Part shown: in pieces, positions 35,654-44,256 of the stretch
Layout: each line of letters opens with the position of its first letter
Numbering within the stretch: position 1 is the stretch's first letter
Assembly (NCBI RefSeq): GCF_035918155.1
Contig: NZ_CP109327.1
Coordinates: forward strand, 1,116,001-1,180,000
DNA from: Streptomyces sp. NBC_01591
Lineage (GTDB): Bacteria > Actinomycetota > Actinomycetes > Streptomycetales > Streptomycetaceae
Length of the DNA stretch: 64,000 nucleotides
Reading direction: 5' to 3'
Position numbers and translations under genes: made by a program
Notes under the pieces: generated by a model
What the model was told of the DNA's origin: nothing
Seen by the model: only the letters and a program-made list of their open reading frames with translations
Database searches by the model: none

Positions 35654-36742
35654 ATGACCGACGTACTGCTCACCGTGGGCACCCGCAAGGGACTCTTCAT
35701 CGGCCGCAGGAGCGGTGGCTCGTGGGAGTTCGACGGCCCGCATTTCAATGCCCAGGCGATCTATTCGATCGCCATCGACACCCGCAGGCAGGTCCCACGG
35801 CTCCTGGTCGGCGGTGACAGCGCGCACTGGGGCCCGTCGGTCTTCCGCTCGGACGATCTGGGCAGGACCTGGGTCGAACCGGAGCAACCGGCCGTGAAGT
35901 TCCCCCGGTTCACCGAGACATCGCTGGAGCGGGTCTGGCAGCTGCATCCGGCGGGCCCCGAGGCGCCCGATGTCGTGTACGCGGGGACCGAGCCCGCCGC
36001 GCTGTTCCGTTCCGAGGACGGCGGGGAGTCGTTCGAGCTGGTCCGCCCGCTGTGGGAGCACCCGACGCGTTCGAAATGGGTGCCCGGCGGGGGTGGTGAG
36101 GGGCTGCACACCATCCTGACGGACCCGAGGGATGCCCGCGCCGTGACCGTCGCGGTCTCCACGGCCGGGGTGTTCCGCACCAAGGACGGCGGTGCAAGCT
36201 GGGCTCCGTCGAACAAGGGGGTGTCCGCGGTCTTCCTCCCCGACCCTGATCCGGAGTTCGGTCAGTGCGTCCACAAGGTGGCGAGGGACGCGGTCGATCC
36301 CGACCGGCTCTATCTCCAGAACCACTGGGGAGTGTTCCGGAGCGACGACTCCGGGGACAACTGGACCGACATCGGGCAGGAACTGCCGTCCGACTTCGGT
36401 TTCGCCGTCTCCGCGCACCCGCACCGCGCGGACACGGCGTACATCTTCCCGATCAACGCCGATGCCGACCGGGTGCCCGCCGAGCACCGCTGCCGGGTGT
36501 TCCGTACCACCGATGCGGGCATCACCTGGGAGCCGCTGTCGGCGGGCCTGCCCGCCGAGACACACTACGGCCCGGTGCTGCGCGACGCGCTCTGTACGGA
36601 CGACGCCGATCCGGCGGGTGTCTACTTCGGCAATCGCAACGGCGAGTTGTACGCGAGCGCGGACGACGGGGACAGCTGGCAGCAGCTCGCCTCGCATCTG
36701 CCGGATGTCCTGTGCGTGCGGGCGGCGTTGATCGACGCCTGA
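35654..36742 (+). CDS. BNR/WD40-like repeat beta-propeller protein
   Basis: A 362-residue cytosolic propeller without signal peptide. Asp-box (BNR) repeats recur: VFRSDDLGRTW, LFRSEDGGESF, VFRTKDGGASW, VFRSDDSGDNW, VFRTTDAGITW and LYASADDGDSW, which mark the blades. The fold is shared by sialidases and photosystem-stability-factor-like proteins, but a sialidase FRIP motif is absent. Function is unknown. GGGAGG at 35641 lies 7 nt before ATG 35654. Its stop-codon region is tandemly duplicated downstream. Confidence 0.82.
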   Translation: MTDVLLTVGTRKGLFIGRRSGGSWEFDGPHFNAQAIYSIAIDTRRQVPRLLVGGDSAHWGPSVFRSDDLGRTWVEPEQPAVKFPRFTETSLERVWQLHPAGPEAPDVVYAGTEPAALFRSEDGGESFELVRPLWEHPTRSKWVPGGGGEGLHTILTDPRDARAVTVAVSTAGVFRTKDGGASWAPSNKGVSAVFLPDPDPEFGQCVHKVARDAVDPDRLYLQNHWGVFRSDDSGDNWTDIGQELPSDFGFAVSAHPHRADTAYIFPINADADRVPAEHRCRVFRTTDAGITWEPLSAGLPAETHYGPVLRDALCTDDADPAGVYFGNRNGELYASADDGDSWQQLASHLPDVLCVRAALIDA

Positions 36743-36820
36743 CCACCCGCAGCCGGTGCGTGTGATCGACGCCTGACCACCGGCAGCGGGTACGCGCAGC
36801 CGACGCCTGACCATCCGGTG
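36730..36820 (+). repeat. Tandem duplication of a gene's 3' end, three copies
   Basis: A unit of about 35 bp starting GATCGACGCCTGACCACC (36730-36763, 36764-36798, then a diverged copy from 36799) repeats the last codons and stop of the BNR-repeat gene. Copies two and three are noncoding. The likely origin is replication slippage. Confidence 0.75.
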
Positions 36821-37023
36821 CCCCCGGCCGGCGGCGTGCCGACACATGGCTCGTTCCGGCCGGTCATCTGCCCAACTCATTCCCCCGAAGCAGCAGTTCC
36901 GCGCCATGTGACGCGGTCCGAGGCAACCTCTGGGCTTCGCTCTCCGTCCTCCGGGAGCGGGGGCCCAGGGATCTCCAGGGATCTCCGGGGTGTTCGAGAA
37001 GGCCGATGACCAGGAGGACCACC

Positions 37024-39867
37024 TTGATCCGTGTCTCGCGCACGGTTACCGCCGCACTGGCGGTACTCACCCTGACCGTGGGATGGCCGGAGTTGGCGCG
37101 CGCTTCGCCGCAACCGGCACACACGCAGCGCTCCGCCGATTCCATATCCTCCGCACCGCTCTCCGCAACACCCTCCGCATCGCCCTCCGCTTCGACGGGA
37201 GGGCCGGACGACCGGCTCCCGGCAGGCTGGCGGATCACCGGTACGGGAGACGGGCAGCAGCTCGTCTGGACCTCGCCCGGCCCGGTGCCCATGGGCGATG
37301 CCCGTGTCGAGTTCTACGCCGGGGACAAGCTCCTCGGCCGGCCGGTGGCCACGCGGGACCGGCGTGCGTTCCGGCTGAAGCTCGACGGCGCGCGCATCGG
37401 GCCGGTGACGAGCCTCAGGGCACTGGCGGGCGGACGGCGTCTCGACGCGTCCGGAGCCCGGCGGGCCCCGGACGCCCGGCGCGCCGCCGAGGCGGCGCGG
37501 CCTGCGGCTCCCCTTCCCGTGAACCCGGTCGATCCCGGCGTGCCGGGCAAGTACCGGACCGTCAGCGGTGAATACGCCCTGAAGTCGGTGCGGTTGCCCG
37601 GCTTCACCGCCCCGGTGGAGATGCGCGCCGCGGTGGTGTCACCGGTCGGCGCACCAGGGCGCCGCCCACTCGCACTGTTCCTCCACGGCCGTCACTACAC
37701 GTGCTACAACGCCAAGGGCGACCAGGGCATCTCCTGGCCCTGCGAGGCGGGCACTCGGCCGGTGCCGAGCCATCGAGGCTATCTGCGCGACCAGAAGCTC
37801 CTGGCTTCCCAGGGCTACGTCACGGTATCCATCTCGGCCAACGGGATAAACGGGCAGGACGACATCGCCGAGGACGGTGGTGCCCAGGCGCGCTCGTCCC
37901 TGGTGCGGCTCCACCTCGCCCGTTGGGCGGACTGGGCCGCCCAACGGGCCGAGGCACCCGCGGCGGTGCGCGCCGCACCGCCGGCCGACATGTCCCGGGT
38001 GCTGCTCGTCGGCCACTCCCGAGGCGGAGAGGGCGTCAACCGGGCCGCACTCGACAGCCTCTACCGTCCGCCCGCGGACCAGGACGGCTACCGGGGCCCG
38101 GTGCGCTGGCGCATTCGCGGCACCGTTCTGATAGGTCCGACCGTCTTCGGACAGAACCCGGTTCCCGATGTCCCGTCCATGACCATCCTGCCGGGCTGCG
38201 ACGGCGACGTGTCCGATCTCCAGGGCCAGATCTACGTGGACGGCACACGCGGCGTCAGCCGCGGCGCCGCACTTCACAGCGCGGTCTACATGGTCGGCGC
38301 CAACCACAACTTCTTCAACAGTGAGTGGACGCCAGGTCAGGCCGAGGCACCCGCCGACGACGACTTCTGGGACGACGACACCCCGGACCCGGTGTGCACG
38401 CCGGGCAAGAAGGCCCGCCTCACCGCCACCCGGCAGCAGGCCGCCGGGGCCACGTACATCGCCGCGGCGGCCCGGCTTTTCGTCGCGGGTGACGACCGGG
38501 TACGCCCGCTGCTGGACGGCTCGGACCGGCGCGCGCCCTCGGCCGGCCCGGCACGCGTGCTCACCCACGCGGTCGGCGGGAAGCGCACGCCCGCGTTCCT
38601 GCCGGACACCTCGATGACCGTGTCGGGCGGCCGGGTGTGCGCGCAGGTGGATCCCGATCCGGGCCGCGCCTGTCTGCCGCCCGAGGGTTCCGCCGTCTCC
38701 CCGCACTTCGCCATGTGGGAGACCGCGCGGGAGCCCGGCCGCCACGCGGTCGCGATGCGCTGGTCGAAGCCGGGTACCGCGGTGCGGATCCGTCCCGCGC
38801 ATCCGGTCTCCATGGCGGGTGCCGGGTCGCTGGCACTCCGGGTGATCGTGCCGCCCAACACCGCCGGCACCCGCCTGGACGTCGCTCTCACCGACACCAG
38901 GGGCCGACGGGTGACGCTGGGTGGAGTCCGGATCGACGGGCTGCCGGGCAGCGACCGGACCGCGTCCTACTGGGGCCGCGAGATCCGGGTGCCGCTCTCC
39001 GCCGCCGTGCGGAGCAAGGTGGACCTGCAGCGGGTGAAGACCCTGGAACTGACTCCGCGCAGCAAATCGGGGCAGGCCTGGCTGGTCGACGCTTGGGGCT
39101 GGCGCCCCGGTACGCCCGCGGTTCGGGCGGCCTCGCTGCCGCGCGTGGACATCGGCCGTCTCACGGTCGAGGAGGGTGACTCCGGGGTCCGGACCTACCG
39201 CGTTCCGGTGCGGGTCTCCGGGCACGGCAGCGGCCGGGTCCGGCTTTTCGTCGCCGAGCCGGGCAAGGACGAGGTCGGCCACCGGACGGTGACGGTGCGT
39301 CCGGGCCGCCATGACATCGATGTGCCGGTCGAGGTACGGGGCAACACCCGCTTCGGCTACGACGTCTCGCACAGCGCGTACGTCAAGGCGGTTCGCGGCG
39401 CGGTCGTCGGTTCCCACCTCGGCGGTGTGACCGTGAAGAACGACGATCCGATGCCCACGATCGAGGTGAAGCCGGTCGCGGACCATGTCACCGAGGGGCA
39501 GAGCCTGCGCTGGCGGATCTCGCTCTCCGAGGTCACCGATGTCGACATGGGCTCCATCGGTTTCGACATCCTGCCGGTCGAACGGGGGGCGGAGCTGTCC
39601 AGCCTGGACGTCGACGAGTCATGGCTGCGGGACACGTTCGGTGAGTCGCCGAGCCCGGCCCGGCCGCTGTCCGAGGTGGTGGAGACGCCGTATCTACCGG
39701 TCAGCCTGCCCGCCGGTGAGCTGAGTACCGAGGTGACCGTGCCCACGGTCACCGACGGGCTGAAGGAGCCGGAGGAATCCCTGCGGTTGCGGATGATCAC
39801 CTACGACGAGTCCTGGGAGCCGCAGGAAGGGCCGGTGTTCACCGGCACGGTGCGCGACGCGTCCTGA
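37024..39867 (+). CDS. Large secreted alpha/beta hydrolase with C-terminal beta-sandwich domains
   Basis: About 947 residues. A signal peptide (TVTAALAVLTLTVGWPELARA) is followed by a Ser/Ala/Pro-rich linker. An alpha/beta hydrolase core carries VLLVGHSRGGEGVN (S332 as nucleophile), LPGCDGDVSD (D393) and GANHNFFN (H428), a plausible triad. FLHGRHYTCYN is the oxyanion strand. Beyond about residue 540 lie beta-sandwich regions ending in a Calx-beta-like domain (HVTEGQSLRWRISLSEVTD). AGGAGG at 37012-37017 supports TTG 37024; ATG 37006 is the alternative. The substrate is unknown; esters or polymers outside the cell are likely. Confidence 0.8.
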   Translation: MIRVSRTVTAALAVLTLTVGWPELARASPQPAHTQRSADSISSAPLSATPSASPSASTGGPDDRLPAGWRITGTGDGQQLVWTSPGPVPMGDARVEFYAGDKLLGRPVATRDRRAFRLKLDGARIGPVTSLRALAGGRRLDASGARRAPDARRAAEAARPAAPLPVNPVDPGVPGKYRTVSGEYALKSVRLPGFTAPVEMRAAVVSPVGAPGRRPLALFLHGRHYTCYNAKGDQGISWPCEAGTRPVPSHRGYLRDQKLLASQGYVTVSISANGINGQDDIAEDGGAQARSSLVRLHLARWADWAAQRAEAPAAVRAAPPADMSRVLLVGHSRGGEGVNRAALDSLYRPPADQDGYRGPVRWRIRGTVLIGPTVFGQNPVPDVPSMTILPGCDGDVSDLQGQIYVDGTRGVSRGAALHSAVYMVGANHNFFNSEWTPGQAEAPADDDFWDDDTPDPVCTPGKKARLTATRQQAAGATYIAAAARLFVAGDDRVRPLLDGSDRRAPSAGPARVLTHAVGGKRTPAFLPDTSMTVSGGRVCAQVDPDPGRACLPPEGSAVSPHFAMWETAREPGRHAVAMRWSKPGTAVRIRPAHPVSMAGAGSLALRVIVPPNTAGTRLDVALTDTRGRRVTLGGVRIDGLPGSDRTASYWGREIRVPLSAAVRSKVDLQRVKTLELTPRSKSGQAWLVDAWGWRPGTPAVRAASLPRVDIGRLTVEEGDSGVRTYRVPVRVSGHGSGRVRLFVAEPGKDEVGHRTVTVRPGRHDIDVPVEVRGNTRFGYDVSHSAYVKAVRGAVVGSHLGGVTVKNDDPMPTIEVKPVADHVTEGQSLRWRISLSEVTDVDMGSIGFDILPVERGAELSSLDVDESWLRDTFGESPSPARPLSEVVETPYLPVSLPAGELSTEVTVPTVTDGLKEPEESLRLRMITYDESWEPQEGPVFTGTVRDAS

Positions 39868-39898
39868 CCAGGGACACGCAGCGCGCCAGCCAAGGACA

Positions 39899-39929
39899 TG
39901 GCACCGGCCCCGCGAAGGAGCCGGTGCCA
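39899..39929. terminator. Bidirectional hairpin between the secreted hydrolase and ung
   Basis: TGGCACCGGC (39899-39908) pairs perfectly with 39920-39929 around an 11-nt loop, between convergent stop codons at 39867 and 39984. Confidence 0.65.
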
Positions 39930-39983
39930 CTCCGGATCGGCGAGGCGTGTGCCCCGGGCCTGTGTGATGCCCGGACCGGGGCG

Positions 39984-40661
39984 CTACGGCAGCCGCCAGT
40001 CGACTTCTTGGGCCCCCTGGCGCAGCAGGAGTTCGTTGGTGCGGCTGAACGGGCGCGAGCCGAAGAAGCCGCGGTCCGCCGACATGGGCGAGGGGTGCGC
40101 GGACTCGATCGCCGGGAAGCCGTCGAGGAACGGCCGCAGATTGCGGGCGTCGCGCCCCCACAGCACGGACACCAGCGGCTTGCCGCGGGCGGCCAGGGCC
40201 CGGATGGCCTGTTCGGTCACTTCCTCCCAGCCCTTTCCGCGGTGCGCGCCCGGTTTGCGGGGCGCCGTGGTGAGCGCCCTGTTCAGCAGCAGTACGCCCT
40301 GCCGCGTCCATGGCGTCAGATCGCCGTTCGACGGACGCGGAAGCCCCAGGTCCGTGTGCATTTCCCGGAAGATGTTCTCCAGGCTGCCGGGTACCTGAGG
40401 TACTTCGGGGGCCACGGAGAAGCTCAGCCCCATCGCCATTCCGGGCGTCGGGTAGGGGTCCTGACCGACGATCAGGACACGTACCTCGTCGAAGGGCTGC
40501 TGGAATGCGCGCAGCACGTTCGCTCCGGCCGGCAGATAGGTGCGTCCCGCCGCCACCTCCGCACGCAGGAAATCGCCCATCGCGGCGATGCGTCCGGCCA
40601 CGGGGGCGAGTGCTTCGGCCCAGCCGGGCTCGACTACTTCATTCAACGGTCGTGGTGCCAC
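39984..40661 (-). CDS. ung: Uracil-DNA glycosylase, family 1
   Basis: A 225-residue UDG that removes uracil from DNA in base excision repair. The water-activating loop is [18 protein letters not shown] (D68), the Ser-Pro loop is VPGSLENIF, the uracil-binding strand is LLLNRALT and the leucine loop is [13 protein letters not shown] (H189). Length and motif spacing match family 1. ATG 40661 is divergent from the BadF-type kinase gene. Confidence 0.97.
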   Translation of the reverse strand: MAPRPLNEVVEPGWAEALAPVAGRIAAMGDFLRAEVAAGRTYLPAGANVLRAFQQPFDEVRVLIVGQDPYPTPGMAMGLSFSVAPEVPQVPGSLENIFREMHTDLGLPRPSNGDLTPWTRQGVLLLNRALTTAPRKPGAHRGKGWEEVTEQAIRALAARGKPLVSVLWGRDARNLRPFLDGFPAIESAHPSPMSADRGFFGSRPFSRTNELLLRQGAQEVDWRLP

Positions 40662-40813
40662 GGGACGTCACTCTACCGGCGTAAACGGCCCGCCCCCGGC
40701 CCGAGCTGCCGAACTCTCGCTCCCCGAAGCCGAACTCGCACTCCCCCGGACCGGGCCCGCGGTACTGGGGATAGGCTGCGGCCGTCATTCCTCTTCCTTC
40801 CTGGAGCCGGTCC

Positions 40814-41890
40814 ATGAGCTCACCGAGGCGATCGCCGGAAAGCACCGGCGCTCGTGTGCGTCAGGGCGCGGCGACGGCCGCGTCGGGGCCGTATGTGCTC
40901 GGCGTGGATTCGGGCGGTTCGGGGCTGCGCGTGGCGCTGGGTGCCGTCGGCCTGTCCGCCCCGGTGGCGACGGCGGTCTGTGACGGTCCGGTGCGCACCG
41001 GACCGGCCGGGATCGACGCGGACCATCTGCTGGAACAACTGCTGCCCGCCGCCCGACGGCTGCTGGAGCAGTGCGGCGGAGGGGACGGCTCCGGAATCGG
41101 CGCCGTGGCGATCGGCGCCGCAGGCATGGCGACGCTCGGCGGGCAGCTGCGCGCGGAGCTGCCGTCGGCCCTGGAGGGCGCGCTCGGGGTGCGGCGGCTG
41201 GCTCTGGCCGCCGATGCAGTGACCGCGTACGCGGGTGCGGTCGGTCAGCGCCCGGGGGCGGTCGTCGCGGGTGGCACGGGCATGATCGCGCTGGGTACGG
41301 ATCTGACGAGCTGGCGCCGGGCCGACGGCTGGGGGCACCTGCTGGGCGACAGCGGCGGCGGAGCCTGGATCGGCCGGGCCGGGCTCGATGCGGCCATGCG
41401 TGCCCATGACGGGCGGCGCGGCGGATCCGCCGCTCTGCTGTCCCGGCTGGAGGCAGTGTTCGGGTCGGCGCCGGAGCTGCCCGGGCTGCTCTATCCGCGT
41501 ACCGACCGGCCTGCCGTGCTGGCCTCGTTCGCGCCCGAGGTCGCCGCGTGCGCCGGGCACGATCCGGTCGCCGCGGGCATTCTGCGCGAGGCGGCGGAAC
41601 ACATCGCGGAGGCCGCCGCGGCGGTGTGCCCGAAGGCGGGGGCCGACGGCGAGCCGTGCGAAGTGGCGCTGACGGGCGGTTTGTTCCGGATGGGCGATCC
41701 GCTGCTCGTGCCACTGCGCGAGGAGCTGTCCCGACAGCTTCCGCAGGCACGGGCGGTCCCCGGTTCGGGTGATCCATTGACCGGTGCGCTGTCCATCGCC
41801 CGGGCGTTGGCGACCGGGGATCTGCGGCTGCCCCGCCACCCGACGCTGCTCCGGGTGTCTGGTGACGGGCCTGAGCAGAAGCCCGAATAG
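40814..41890 (+). CDS. BadF/BadG-type ATPase, N-acetylglucosamine kinase-like
   Basis: A 358-residue ASKHA-fold sugar kinase. Phosphate 1 is VLGVDSGGSGLRVAL (about residues 28-42), the second motif is VVAGGTGMIALG with a following DGWGHLLGDSGGGAWIGRAGLDAAM, the hallmark of eukaryote-like GlcNAc kinases in bacteria, and EVALTGGLFR is the adenosine motif. It likely phosphorylates GlcNAc or a related amino sugar. The first 25 residues are low-complexity. ATG 40814 follows GGAGCCGGTCC. Confidence 0.85.
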   Translation: MSSPRRSPESTGARVRQGAATAASGPYVLGVDSGGSGLRVALGAVGLSAPVATAVCDGPVRTGPAGIDADHLLEQLLPAARRLLEQCGGGDGSGIGAVAIGAAGMATLGGQLRAELPSALEGALGVRRLALAADAVTAYAGAVGQRPGAVVAGGTGMIALGTDLTSWRRADGWGHLLGDSGGGAWIGRAGLDAAMRAHDGRRGGSAALLSRLEAVFGSAPELPGLLYPRTDRPAVLASFAPEVAACAGHDPVAAGILREAAEHIAEAAAAVCPKAGADGEPCEVALTGGLFRMGDPLLVPLREELSRQLPQARAVPGSGDPLTGALSIARALATGDLRLPRHPTLLRVSGDGPEQKPE

Positions 41891-42009
41891 ATACCGACAG
41901 AGCGGAACAGTCGACCAGTAAGCCGCTCATCGGATAAAAGCGGACAGATAACGCCTGCCTGGGCCCTCCCCGAACAGAGCCGCACCCAAAACCAGTAGCA
42001 TGCGGCGCC

Positions 42010-42933
42010 ATGAGCACCCCCACTGGGCCCGCTTCCGGCCTGCCTGTACGAATGCCGCGACCTCGCCAGTCCGGACGGCACCGCCGCCCGGAGCCCGTGG
42101 TCGCACCCGAGGGCGCTGCCGCGCTCGTTCTCGCCGTTCCCGGCACCCCCTCTCCGGCCACGCGCAGTCTGGCCGAAGAGGTGATCAGCATCGCCCGTTC
42201 CGAGCTGCCCGGCCTCAACGCCCGGATCGGCTACCTCGACGGCGACGATGCCGAGTACCCGACGCTCTCCGCCGTACTCACCCACTGCGCCTCCGAGCGC
42301 GTCGCGCGTTTCGAGCAGGCGCAGGCCGCGGGCCGTGAGGCCGCCGAGCCCGCGGGGCCGTCCGCCGTCGTCGTGCCGCTGCTCGCGGGGCCGGACAGCG
42401 CCCTGATCCGGCGGATACGACAGGCCGTGATGGACAGCGGTACGCAGGTCGAGCTGACCGATGTGCTCGGCCCGCACCCGCTGCTCGCCGAGGCACTGCA
42501 CGTGCGGCTCTCCGAGGCCGGGCTGGCCCGCGCCGACCGGGCCAGGCTCTTCACGGTGGCCACGGCCGCCGACGGCATCGTGCTGGCCACGGTGGGTGGC
42601 GACGAGGCGGTGCAGGCGGCCGGGATCACCGGCATGCTGCTGGCCGCCCGGCTCGCGGTACCGGTGATGGCCGCGGCGCTCGACGTCGAGGGTTCAGTCG
42701 CGTCGATCGCCGAGCAGCTCACGAGCTCCGGCTCGGTGCAGCTCGCGGTGGCCCCGTACCTCGTCGGCCCGGAGGTGGCCGAGGGGCTGCTGGACGCCGC
42801 CGCGAAGGAGGCCGGCTGCGCGACGGCCGAGCCGCTCGGCGCGTATCCGGCGATCGGCAAGCTCGTGCTGTCGATGTACATGACGACGCTCGGGATCACG
42901 CCCGTTGCGCCGCAGGGTGCCCAGGCGCACTGA
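42010..42933 (+). CDS. CbiX/sirohydrochlorin chelatase-like protein lacking metal ligands
   Basis: A 307-residue protein with two alpha/beta halves of the chelatase fold. The family's first motif, normally AHGSRDP, reads AVPGTPSPATRS, so the metal-binding His is gone. The second, normally LLxxGYH, reads VVPLLAGPDSAL, also without His. Both halves are otherwise well folded-looking (DVLGPHPLLAEAL, AVAPYLVGPEVAEGLLDAA). It is therefore unlikely to insert metal into sirohydrochlorin and may bind a tetrapyrrole or another ligand. No sirohaem or nitrite reductase genes are nearby. ATG 42010 is 119 bp after the kinase gene. Confidence 0.75.
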   Translation: MSTPTGPASGLPVRMPRPRQSGRHRRPEPVVAPEGAAALVLAVPGTPSPATRSLAEEVISIARSELPGLNARIGYLDGDDAEYPTLSAVLTHCASERVARFEQAQAAGREAAEPAGPSAVVVPLLAGPDSALIRRIRQAVMDSGTQVELTDVLGPHPLLAEALHVRLSEAGLARADRARLFTVATAADGIVLATVGGDEAVQAAGITGMLLAARLAVPVMAAALDVEGSVASIAEQLTSSGSVQLAVAPYLVGPEVAEGLLDAAAKEAGCATAEPLGAYPAIGKLVLSMYMTTLGITPVAPQGAQAH

Positions 42934-42970
42934 CCCGGTGCCGGGTGCGCCCGGCAGCCCGTCGGTCCAT

Positions 42971-43012
42971 GATCGCCGGACGGGCCCGATTCTCCGGGCC
43001 CGTCCGGCGATC
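42971..43012. terminator. Strong bidirectional hairpin terminator
   Basis: A perfect 18-bp stem (GATCGCCGGACGGGCCCG at 42971-42988, complement 42995-43012) with the 6-nt loop ATTCTC lies between the convergent CbiX-like and lactonase genes. It is the longest perfect stem I found in the window. Confidence 0.85.
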
Positions 43013-43032
43013 GTGCTGTGCGTGGCGTGGGG

Positions 43033-44103
43033 TCAGGCGAAGATCAGGCAGGACGCGGCGGGGGCATCCAGCGAGCCCGCGCGACGCGGGATGCCGGTCG
43101 CCGGGTCGATGTCGAACCAGGTGACGTCGCAGGACCGCTCGTTGGCCGCGTACAGCCGGCGGCCGGTGGGGTCGAGTGCGAGGTCGCGCGGCCAGTGCCC
43201 GCCGCAGTCCACGGTCGTGACCAGGGTCGCCTGCTCGCCGGTCGTGTCGAGTGCCAGCACCGAGATGCTGTCGTGCCCCCGGTTGGCGGTCCAGAGGAAC
43301 CGTCCGTCGTGCGAGACGACCACCGCGGAGGGGTAGGTCGCCGGGTCGCCGCCTTCCGCCGGTTCCGTGGGCAGCACGGATGTCTCCCCGACCGGTTCCA
43401 GGGCGCCCGCGGCGGCGTTCCACCTGCATGTGGTGACGGTCGGTTCGAGTTCGTTCAGGACGTAGGCGTGACCGCCGGCGGGGTGGAAGGCCAGATGGCG
43501 CGGGCCCGTGCCCGGCCGCAGGGCCGTCTCGCTGTGCAGCCGCAACGCCCCGGTCACCGGGTCGAGCGCGCAGATCCGTACGGAGTCGGTCCCGAGGTCC
43601 ACGCTGAGCACCCAGTTCCCCGACGGGTCCGGCAGCACCTGGTGGGCGTGCGGCGCCCGCTGACGGTCGGCGACGGGGCCGCTGCCCTCGTGCCGGAGCA
43701 CGGATATGGCCGGGCCGAGGGAGCCGTCCGCCCGCACGGACAGGACGCTGACGCTGCCGGAGCCGTAATTGGCGGTGAGCAGATGACCGCCCGCGAGCGC
43801 GAGATGGGTCGGGCCGTTGCCGTCCACCGGCCGGATCCCGTCGATCGGCTGCGGCAGATCACCGGTGATGTCCAGGGCGGCTGCCGCACCGGGCTCGGTC
43901 TCGCTGACCGCGTAGAGCGCGCCGCCGCCCGGCCCCGGTCCATGGCCCAGGGCGAGATACGAGGGGTCGGGGACCGTGTCCGTGGCACCGAGGACGGTCA
44001 GCGCCCCGGTCTCCTGGTCCACGGCGGCGACGGTGATTCCCCGCCCGCCCGCCGAGGTGAACGATCCGATGAATGCCCGTACCGCGCCGTCGTCGCTGCT
44101 CAC
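43033..44103 (-). CDS. Lactonase family protein (6-phosphogluconolactonase-like seven-bladed propeller)
   Basis: A 356-residue propeller of the Pgl/lactonase-7 family. Family segments include FIGSFTSAGGRGITVAAVDQETG at the start, TANYGSGSVSVL, HAHQVLPDPSGNWVLSVDLGTDSVRI, GPRHLAFHPAGGHAYVLNEL and the C-terminal LYAANERSCDVTWF. It has no signal peptide and could open 6-phosphogluconolactone or another lactone. A 28-bp palindrome lies 24 bp upstream of the ATG. Confidence 0.88.
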   Translation of the reverse strand: MSSDDGAVRAFIGSFTSAGGRGITVAAVDQETGALTVLGATDTVPDPSYLALGHGPGPGGGALYAVSETEPGAAAALDITGDLPQPIDGIRPVDGNGPTHLALAGGHLLTANYGSGSVSVLSVRADGSLGPAISVLRHEGSGPVADRQRAPHAHQVLPDPSGNWVLSVDLGTDSVRICALDPVTGALRLHSETALRPGTGPRHLAFHPAGGHAYVLNELEPTVTTCRWNAAAGALEPVGETSVLPTEPAEGGDPATYPSAVVVSHDGRFLWTANRGHDSISVLALDTTGEQATLVTTVDCGGHWPRDLALDPTGRRLYAANERSCDVTWFDIDPATGIPRRAGSLDAPAASCLIFA

Positions 44104-44126
44104 CGCACTGCCCCTCTCCGCCGACT

Positions 44127-44154
44127 GATCACGACGGTTCGTACCGTCGTGATC
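44127..44154. promoter_or_regulatory. 28-bp palindrome upstream of the lactonase gene
   Basis: GATCACGACGGT (44127-44138) and its exact complement (44143-44154) flank a 4-nt centre, 24 bp before the lactonase start. It could be an operator or a terminator of the FUSC gene; its place next to a start codon and a separate hairpin at 44160-44180 favour an operator. Confidence 0.45.
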
Positions 44155-44159
44155 TTCCG

Positions 44160-44180
44160 GGGCGACGGTAGCAGTCGCCC
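44160..44180 (-). terminator. Small hairpin after the FUSC gene
   Basis: GGGCGAC (44160-44166) pairs with 44174-44180 around a 7-nt loop, about 77 bp past the FUSC stop on the minus strand. It is short and the call is weak. Confidence 0.35.
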
Positions 44181-44256
44181 GTCAGGTCCAGACCAGTGCC
44201 TCGGCTGCCGGGCTTGCCCGAGGCCGCTTCACGCACCGATCACCCGCGAGGCCGTT

